Positions 1 to 9,600 of a stretch of 37,919 bases of DNA are shown here, one piece after another. Below the pieces are notes generated by a model. That model was not told the DNA's origin. It ran no database searches and was given only the letters and a program-made list of their open reading frames with translations. Both the position numbers and the translations under genes were made by a program. Source of the DNA: Candidatus Aminicenantota bacterium (GTDB taxonomy: Bacteria > Acidobacteriota > Aminicenantia > UBA2199); NCBI GenBank assembly GCA_011772425.1, contig WVZO01000397.1:36532-74450 (forward strand), read 5' to 3'. Within the stretch, counting starts at the first letter, position 1. Every line of letters starts with the position of its first letter.

Positions 1-624
1 ATACCCGCTGTGGGTTTTGTAATAAATATTATTTATTCGAGCCGGGGAGGAATTATTTTTTAATGAACGAATAATTTCTACCAACGCGGCTTCCCCCTGG
101 GAACTATTGACATAAAAATCAGCACCAATGGATTCGAATAAATAGTTTAATTGATCGGGTTGTAAGGAACGAACTTGCGATAGAATATAGGGCCCTCCCA
201 CAACGACGTTAACCCTGGTATTGTGGGTTCTTATAAAATCCATAATCTCAAGGATAGGAAACATATCCATGTATAAAGTGGTTGTAATGGCTGCGGTTAG
301 AATATCCTGGTGTCTTAACATATATAACAGGCGGTCTTTCTCCTCTTGAAAGGCGTTGACATAATCAAAGGAAATCCCTCGCCGGTATAAGTAGGTCCCC
401 AGGTAGGCAATGGCCGCACTAAAAACAGAAGCTGAAGAATTATCGATGCTGAGGGCATTAAACAACCCTGAGGCAGTATAGGGTCTGTCATTGTATCCAA
501 TAAAATTCAAATTCAAATCCCGAAACGCACCGGAATGAATCCCCTGCAAGCGAATCCGCTTCTCATATTCCACAAAGTCCACATCATTATGCCCGATAAA
601 CAGACAATCAATTGTTTCTCTCAT
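1..624 (-). CDS. B12-binding radical SAM protein, PhpK-like (N-terminal part, cut by window edge)
   Basis: The first 208 codons run open to the left edge, so the C-terminal radical SAM half and its cysteines are not visible. The protein begins MRETIDCLFIGHNDVDF and continues with SGAFRDLNLNFIGYNDRPYT, a pattern I associate with the N-terminus of the PhpK-like group of cobalamin-dependent radical SAM enzymes. A VNVVVGGPYI stretch near residue 145 and ADFYVNSSQGEAALVEII near residue 180 match the end of a B12-binding Rossmann fold. The start was chosen because GGAG lies about 6 nt upstream of ATG. It follows the last megasynthase by 36 bp on the same strand, so it is probably co-transcribed and acts on its product. 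PhpK itself methylates phosphorus; no phosphonate genes are seen here, so a C-methyl or other radical role is more likely. Family is fairly sure, substrate unknown. Confidence 0.72.
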   Translation of the reverse strand, partial: MRETIDCLFIGHNDVDFVEYEKRIRLQGIHSGAFRDLNLNFIGYNDRPYTASGLFNALSIDNSSASVFSAAIAYLGTYLYRRGISFDYVNAFQEEKDRLLYMLRHQDILTAAITTTLYMDMFPILEIMDFIRTHNTRVNVVVGGPYILSQVRSLQPDQLNYLFESIGADFYVNSSQGEAALVEIIRSLKNNSSPARINNIYYKTHSGY

Positions 625-660
625 ATTGTACTCCGTACTCCCAAACCTGTATCAAATGGG

Positions 661-3600
661 TCAAAGGGCAAAGTCGGCTTTTAACTCCCTGGGGACCGGT
701 ACTTCTTTTTCCACCTCCCGGAGCATCTCTAATTCCGATACCAGGGCCCCGGGTTTATTTATCACTTCATCCACTAAATTCTTAAAATGCTCACCCATTC
801 TCTCGATGGTTTCGCAATTAAACAAATCCCGGGAATATTCGAAAGAAAAATTTATCCCCTGTTCGCTTTCAACAGCAACAAATTTTAAATCAAATTTAAT
901 TGCCTCATTGGTTACCATAAGGGGCTTAACGTGCAAATCCGCCGGTATATGGTTGTCCGCTGTTTCCCGGGCTGCGTGCTGCAGGCGGAAGAGAGTATCG
1001 AATAAGGGGTTCCGGCTCATATCCCGTTTAACGGACAACTTATCTACCAGGGCTTCAAAAGGGTAATCCTGGTTCTCAAAAGCCTCCAGGGTGCACTGTT
1101 TCACCTGCTGCAAAAAATCACTGAAACTCGTTTCAAAGGATAGAAAATTTCGTAATGCCAGGGTATTGACAAACATACCGATAATGCGATCCAGGTCACT
1201 GTGATTTCTTCCGGCTGCAACGATTCCCACAATGATGTCTTCCTGGCCGGTATATTTTAACAATAACACATTGTATACGGCTAATAATATCATAAATAAA
1301 GTCACTTCCTTTTCATCAGCCAACTTCTCTAACTTCTCCTTCTCTTCTTTACCGATATAGAAGTGGATATAATCACTTTTAAAATTTTGCCTTCCTGTTT
1401 CTGTTCTTTCAAAATCGACGGGGACATTCAATACCGGCAGCTTCCCGGAAAACCGGTTCAACCAATATTTTTCCTGTTTCTCCAGGACTTCGGCGTTAAC
1501 AGATTGGACCTGCCGCAGGGCAAAATCTTTATATTGTAATCTTAACGCCGGTAAGATTTTCCCATTATATAAATCCCAGAATTCCTTTATTAAAATTTCC
1601 AGGGAAGTGCCGTCCATCACGATATGATGGCTGTCAACCACCAGGAGGTACTTTTTTTCTTCCTCTTCGGCCAATCCCACTCGCAGCAGCGGTGCCTGAG
1701 ACAAATTAAAAGTGCGAACGAAATCCAGGATAATTTGTTTTGAATTTTGGAAATTTGAATTTTGAATTTGTTTGGTCTCTGCGCGATTTCGATGTTGGTC
1801 TCTGCGCGATTTCGGATTGTCTTTATTATAATACTCGATTTCGAATTCAACATCCTTATGAATCCTCTGGACCAACTCGTCATCAATCATATGGAACGAT
1901 GTCCTTAAACTTTCATGTCGTTTAATCAGTTCACTAAATGCATCTTCCAGTTTTGCTTTATCCACGTTTCCTTCCAGGATAACCCCCTGGGGAAGATTGT
2001 AAGCGGTATTATTTTTCTCTATATATTGCAAGAAGTATATTCTTTTCTGCACCGACGGTGCCGGGTAATACTCCCGTTCTTCCACGGGTTCGATAGATAT
2101 GAACTTATCTTCTTCAGCACTCTTAATGTATTCGGCCAGGTTGGCGATGGTGGGTGTTTTAAATAATTCGATCAGGGGAACGCGGACATGAAGGGTTTTA
2201 TGAATCTTCGCTGTCATCATGACTGCTTTTAACGAGTCTCCACCCAATTCGAAAAACGTTGAGTGGATACCCACAACAGCGGTTTCGATTCCCAGGAGTT
2301 CCGACCATATCTCCACCAGTTTTTCTTCGATGAGGTTTCTCGGTGCAATATAGGTTTTACCGCGGAAAACTGTGGGTTCCGGTAATGCCTTCCGGTTCAC
2401 TTTTCCATTGAGAGTTAACGGGATTTCTTCAATCTGCATAAAATACGAGGGTATCATGTAATGTGGTAATTTCAATAGTAAATATTCCCTCAGTTTAGAT
2501 ACTTCAAACTTTTTTTCCGAAACGATATATGCACACAAACTTTGATTCTCGGCGATTACCACCGCATCCCTTATTTCCTCATGGGATTCCAGTTGATGTT
2601 CAATTTCTCCCAATTCAATCCGATACCCTCTTATCTTCACCTGGTGGTCCATACGCCCCAGGAATTCGATATCACCGCCGGGCAGCCAGCGGGCCAGGTC
2701 ACCGGTTTTGTAAAAGTAGTTCATAGCTGAAAGCTCATAGCTCATAGGGAGATCTCCAGGACTGCTAACTTTCTTCTCCCTCCTATCAGCTATGAGCCAT
2801 GAGCTATGAGCTAAAACAAACTTCTCCGCAGTTAATTCAGGTCGGTTTAGATACCCACGGCCGACCCCGGCACCGGAAATGCACAATTCACCAGGAATGC
2901 CGGGAGGTACTAGATATTGATTACTGTCCAGTATATAAACCTGGTAATTGGGCATCGGAATCCCGATAGGAATCGTCTCCAACTCCCCCACCGTATCCGG
3001 CCTGACCTCGAACCACGTGGAATCCACGCAGCATTCGGTGGGACCATAAACATTGGTAATAGTTGGAGGTCTGGGCTGAAGATAATTTAAAAACTCTTCC
3101 ACTACTGTTTGCGGCATCGTTTCACCACCGATGATAAAATGCTTAACCGAAATTCCCGATATGTCCATCCCGCTCTCTGACAGAGCGCCGTTCATCAACC
3201 GGATGTGTGTCGGTGTTCCGTCGGAGACGTCGATTCCATATTTTATAAAAAATCCAAGAAGTCGCCTCCCATCCATCCTGCTTAACTCCGATACGATGTA
3301 TAAACTGTACCCCCGCAGCAAAACACCGAACACCTGCTGCACCGATGCGTCAAATACATACGGCGCCGTCAGCGTTACCTTCAACGGCAACGGCAAAGAA
3401 TACCGGCTGTAAATAACATCCCTGAGACCATATACCAGGTTCACCACGCTGCGATGTTCTATCATCACCCCCTTGGGCCTCCCTGTGGAACCGGAGGTGT
3501 AAATGACATAAGCAAGGTTAGCCGAGCCAGCCTTGCTCAAGGTTAAGGTTGAGGGTAAGGAAGAGAAACCTGTGGTTGAAGTTGAAGTTGAATTAATTGA

Positions 3601-6600
3601 TAAACAAGAAATATCAATTATTTCTATGGGTTCCTCTTTAACCTTAACCAGGTCTGCTGGTGCAACCAGCAAGACCTTTGCATTACTGTCGGCCAACATG
3701 TAATTAATTCGTTCCCGTGGATAATCTAGATCAATAGGCAGGTAAGCACCCCCTGCTTTCAATATTCCTATTATCCCAATTATCATTTCAACCGACCGTT
3801 CTACCATCATACTCACAATGGTATCGGGTCCAACACCTTTTCTCCTCAATAAATGTGCCAATTGATCTGATTTTCGATCCAATTCCTTATATGTTAACTG
3901 CACCGCTTTGGGCACCGTTTTCCCGGCTATTTCTCCCTTATTGGCCGGGGGCGCTGCCCCCCCAACTGCCAGCGCATCATGCCAACTGCCAACTAAAGCT
4001 ATATGGTCCGATGTCTTTTCCGCCTGCTCTGCAAATAATTGGTGGATGGTTTTATCTTTTGGATAATCCACTGTTGTATCGTTAAAATCTTCCAGTAACT
4101 GGTGTTTTTCTTCATCCGACAAATAAGCGATTTGATTGAGGGAGACCCCGGGGTCCTTAAGAATCGAAGTAATTATTCCTTTGTAATGGGCGGCCATCTG
4201 TTCTACCCGGGATTGCCCGAATAAATCGGTATTGTATTCGATAAAAAGCAATATCTCCTCTTCCGCTTCCTCAAAGGTAAAAGTAATATCATGCTTACTT
4301 AACGGGAAATCCGCGAAAAAACCTCTGACATGTACGCCCTTCATTTTCTCCCCCCCTTCGATTCCTTTTTCCGTATTTTGCAGTACCAGCATCACGTCAA
4401 ACAAGGGCGACCGGCTGAAATCCCGTTCGATTTGCAAGTCATCCACCAGGCAATCGAAGGGGTATACCTGGTGTTCAAAGGCACCCAGCACCGTGTCTTT
4501 AACTCGAAGCAGGAACTCGCGGAAACCCACCTCGCCGCTGAATTGAGTCCGCAGTGGCAGCATACTCAAAAAAAATCCCACCAGGTTTTCCAGGTCCCCA
4601 TGAATCCTGCCGGCAACAGGGGAACCGATAACTATATCTTCCTGCCCGGTATACCGGTATAAAAGTACTTTCACCGAGGCCAATAAAACCATGAACAAAC
4701 TGCCCCCAATCGATTGACTCAATTCCTTTAAACTGTTACCCAGCATTCGCTCCAATACAAAACAAAGCCTCCTCCCATTATAGGTTTTCACTGCCGGCCG
4801 TGGATAATCCGTGGGCAATTCCAATACCGGGATATCCCCTTTGAATCTCTTCCACCAGTACTGTTGATGGTCTTCTAATTTCCCCTCTTTTAACAGTTTG
4901 TTATGCCATGCGGAATAGTCCATATATTGAATTTCCAGCGGCGGCAGCGGATTCTCTTTACCTTCGAGGTAAACATTGTATAAAAGGATAATCTCCCTCA
5001 CAAACACCCCCCTGGACCAACCATCAAAAATAATATGATGCATGGTGAACAACAACACATACCTGTATTCCTCTAAATAAAGCAGTTTTAATCTCACTAA
5101 GGGCCCTTTCTCCAGGTCAAATACTGTTATGGCTTCTTTATCCGCTATTGCCCGGGCACGATTTTCCACATCCCTATCCCCGGTTAAATCAATATGTTCG
5201 ATTCTAAATCGTTCATGGTTATATTCATGAACCTTTTGCCTGGGTTCTCCTTCCACTTCAATAAAGTTTGTTCTCAAGATTTCATGACGTTTCACAAAGG
5301 TTTCAAAGGCCTTTTCAAGGGCCTTTACATTTAATTCCCCCTCAAATAAATATGCACTGGGTATGTTGTAAGCGATCTGTTCTTCCTCGAACCAGTACAA
5401 CACCCACAGGCGTTTCTGTGCATGAGAAACCTCGTAGTGTTCGCTCTCCTCAACAGGTTCTATTTTCATATACTCTACCGGGGTTTTTGCTTTTGCCTTT
5501 AAATACCCGAAGGATAGGGCCATTTCCAGGGTAATATCTCCCAGGAAATCCTTTTTATGTACCTTCTCCCAATTATCTATTACCCGGGGATTAATGCGCT
5601 TATGCCTGGAAAATTTGGGGTCCCCGATCATCCTGGATTCCGAATAAATACCATCCACCATCCTATTTTCCGAATCCTGGTATACCTGCAGCATTTTATC
5701 GTGATATTCCAGTTCCAGGAAATCACAGATTCCCTGGACAATCACAGCCGGCCTGGAAACCAGGTCTTCAAATTTCACGATATGTTTGCGAGAATCCGGT
5801 ATGTCTTTAAAAAATTCCAGGATATTTCGATGGCTGACCAACCAAACGATTTCTGCTAATTGCCGGGCAGGAAACCGTTGTTCAACTCGAAATACTTGAT
5901 CCAGCCTTGCTTCCTCAAAGGAATAAATCACCGCATAGGGATTTCGAAGGAGATGGATATATTTGGGCTTATCAAAACAGGCTTCTGCCCGCTTAAGGGC
6001 GTCCAGGCCCAGGGCATTCAGGGGTGTTTTATCCACTAATATCCTGTCTCCCAACCATTCCTGCATGATCCTGTAAAACTCCAGGGTGGTAATATTTTTC
6101 TCCTCCAATTCCTCCATGATGGATTTGGCCTCCTGGGCACCGCAGTTTTTGATTTCCATGATGGCCCGGATGGTGCCTTCAGCTAAAAATTTATCCCCCA
6201 GGGCGAATTTTCTATCCTGCAGGGCATGGAAGGAGAGCAGTTCCAATTCAGGTGGAGCAAATAACTGCGGATGACCGGCCAGGATAATTCTTAACAGGGT
6301 CGAACCGGAACGGGGGGGAGATAAAATAAAAACAGCCGTCCGGTTCCTGGATTTTACCTTCCCCAGCGGCGGCAACGGCTGGACAGCCCGGCAAAATTCC
6401 GCGACGTTGACTTCATCGACCCGGTTATCCGTATCCGTATCCATGTCTTCTTTTTGCTGCTGCAGCCCAATTAATCTTTCCGCCAGCTCGACAATGGTTG
6501 GCGATTCAAAAAGCACCGTCACATGAACCACTTCTTCCAGCCATTCCTGTATTTTATTGATTACGCGAATTCCTTTTATGGAATCCCCCCCCAGGCTGAA

Positions 6601-9600
6601 AAAATCGTCCTGAATCCCCATGTTCTCAATGCCCAATACCTCTTGCCATATTTTTACCAATGCCGCCTGCATTTCGTTTCTCGAACCCTCATATGCGGCT
6701 TCCAATTGAATACCGGTTTCCGGTTCGGGCAAAAGCTTCTTATCGATCTTACCACTGGGGGTTAAGGGAAAACGTTTAAGCTGGACAAAATAAGCAGGTA
6801 TCATGTAAAGGGGCAGAAACTTTTTGAGATACTCCCGTACCTCACTGATCTGGATCTCTTCATCGGCTGCCAGGTAAGCCACCAGGCATTGATTATCCCT
6901 GACGGGTTTGGCCATGACCACGGCTTCCTTTATCTTTTTAAACGCCAATAAGCGGCTCTCGATCTCCCCACATTCGATGCGGTATCCACGAATGGTGACC
7001 TGCTGATCGATTCGTCCCAGGTACTCTATGTCCCCGGCGGCTAACCACCTGCCCAGGTCACCCGAACAGTACAAACGGTCATCTTCAATATAGAGGCTGA
7101 GAATAAATCTCTCCCGGGTTAAGGCCGGCCGGTTCAAATATCCACGGCATACGCCTTCTCCCCCAACAAAAATTTCACCGCTGACCCCCACCGGGACCAA
7201 TTGTTGACTCTTATCCAGGATATAACAATATAAAGTAGGCAAGGGTTTTCCAATATTACTCCTACCCCCCTGCATTTCTTCGCGGGTGATTTCTTTATAG
7301 GTCACATGTACGGTGGTTTCGGTGATGCCATACATATTAACCAGCTTAACCTCCGGGTACCTCTCATGCCACGGTTTCAACCATGCCGGGTTTAACGCTT
7401 CGCCTCCGAAAATGATATATCTTAACGCCAATTTTCTCTTGCTTTCGTTTTCCAGTATTTCTGCGGCCAGGTTAGTGAACATGGTGGGAACCTGGTTCAA
7501 TACAGTTACGTTCTCCTCTTCCAGTAATTTTAGAAAGGCCCACGGTGTTTGAGCTATTTTTTTCGGCACCATGACCAGCTTCCCGCCGTACAGCAGGGCA
7601 CCGAACATTTCCCATACCGAAAAGTCGAAACAGTAGGAGTGAAACATGGTCCAGACATCGCTGTCGTCGAAATTAAAAGGAAACCGGCGGTTAAACATCA
7701 GGCGTACCACGTTATTGTGTTCCACCAGTGCCCCTTTGGGCCTGCCGGTTGAACCTGAGGTAAAAATGGTGTATGCCAGGTCAGTGGGGCGGTTGACCGG
7801 TTCCGGGTTTTCAGCCGATTCCCGGGCCAACACACCTTTGATTTCATCCAGTAATACGATTTCCCGCGCAAACGTCCCGGTTTGCTTTTCCTGGGCAGGA
7901 ATAAATGCAATCCCCCGGATATCCTTGAGAACCTCTTCACCCGGTAACTTCCCTTTATTCTCCACTATCTTGCCAATCAATTCACAGAAAGTGACCTCGC
8001 CTTCACCAATCACTACCAGGTCCACATTTCGATCCTGCAGTACAGCGGCATAATCACTGGTGGCATAAGGGCCACCGGCAATAATAGGTACCTCGATTCC
8101 CCACTGTTTAATTAACGCCGCTGTTTTATGAAGTAATTTTTTGTAGAAAGTCAGTGACCGTATCCCGATGACATCCGGCTTAAACTGGTTGATCAAGGCG
8201 TTTAGCTCGTTATAACTGTCAAAATCGATCCGCGATTTGGCAATTTTTCCTTCCACCCGGCTTCCATATTGCCGGTACAGGTTCGACATCAGATACATCA
8301 GCCCCAGGGGCGCTTCCACTACATCGTAGACCACGCTGCTTTCGCAGGTGAATTCCTGGGATACGTCCAACAGTAAAACCTTTATTGCTTCTTCATCAGG
8401 TACTTTTACAGGAAAAATCTCTTTTATCCTCTCATTCAGACCCGGTACCACCGCCCGGTCCTCAACCGCGAAATCCCGGGCACTCAACTCCTCTCGGGCA
8501 ATTCCCACCAGGTTCAATAGATCATCGAAACAGTTGATTTTTTCCGACAGGTAACTATCGTATTTTTGAACCATTTCATCTCCTGTTAAGACCTTCATTT
8601 GATAAGGCAAAACATACAACATGCGTTCTTTTAACAGGAAGTACTCCTCCAGGAATTTCGCCTGGTAAGCCAGGGTAAAATTTTTATCAAAGGGCAGTGT
8701 TTCTCCCGGGTCATTTTGAGTTAAATCTTCCTGGCTGAGAATGGCTTCCCTGGAGATTCCATTTTCCAGTGCCAGTTTTTCCATGTCGGTGTTGGGAAAG
8801 ATTCTCAAAATGTTGATATAAGGGAAATGAATCCATTGGTGTCTTTTTATAAAATCCAGGGTTGCCAGTGCCTCTTCCCTGGTTTCAGTGGGGAACCCGT
8901 GCATGGTAAAGAGTTCCAGGATAACATGGGGATATCTTTCGCAGAAATAGGCGACATTTTTCTCCAATTTATCAATTTTCAAATTCTTGCCTATGAGTTT
9001 TTGCAATCGTTGGGAAACGGTTTCCAGTGCAACAGCAAGCCCGGCGGTACCGGCTTCCACCATCAAATCGATATAATCTCCTGTGAGCAAATCCCCCCTC
9101 ACACCGCTGGGGAAAAAGAATTGCACATCCAGGTTATCCCGGATAATTTTCTCGAAAAATCTCCTGCTGTTTTTTTCATTCAAGTTGAAGATATCATCGA
9201 TAAATACGAATCGTCGTATACCGATATCATGATACCGTTTCACTTCCTCGACAATATTTTCCGCGCTGCGGAACACATGGGTTTTGGGCCAGATTTTATG
9301 GCAGTAGGCACAATTATACGGGCAGCCGCGAGTGGCTTGCAGGGACATACTGTTTTTAACGATTGCCTGACCGATGTACTTGCCGTACTTTTCATAATTG
9401 ACAAGGCTTCGATCAGGAAATTGGACCGAATTTAAATCTTTAATCTGGGGGCGCGGTGCGGTTCGATGTGGTTTCAAACCACCAGTGGCCAAATCCTGCA
9501 AATAAGTAAAGGAAAAATGACGGGCGGGCTCTTTGCCCATCAATAAAAGCGATACGCTGCTGTCGCCCAGCATCAAGCGAATGCGCTGTTCCGGGTATTC

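Noticed and set aside
1..624. Calling this gene a phosphinate P-methyltransferase
   Set aside because: Only the N-terminal half is seen and no phosphonate pathway gene is in the window; family resemblance does not prove the reaction.
661..1950. The last domain of the final synthase as an epimerase
   Set aside because: Its motifs (SVQKRIYFLQ, HHIVMDGTS) match condensation domains, and E-type signatures are lacking.
8827..9435. A 202-codon plus-strand open frame
   Set aside because: It is antisense to the radical SAM insert, whose cysteine motif and flanking A-domain motifs prove the minus-strand frame.
7804..9540. The A-domain break as two genes wrongly joined
   Set aside because: The frame is continuous for 3530 codons, A-domain motifs resume in register after the insert, and the insert lacks its own stop. 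An assembly error still needs reads to exclude.
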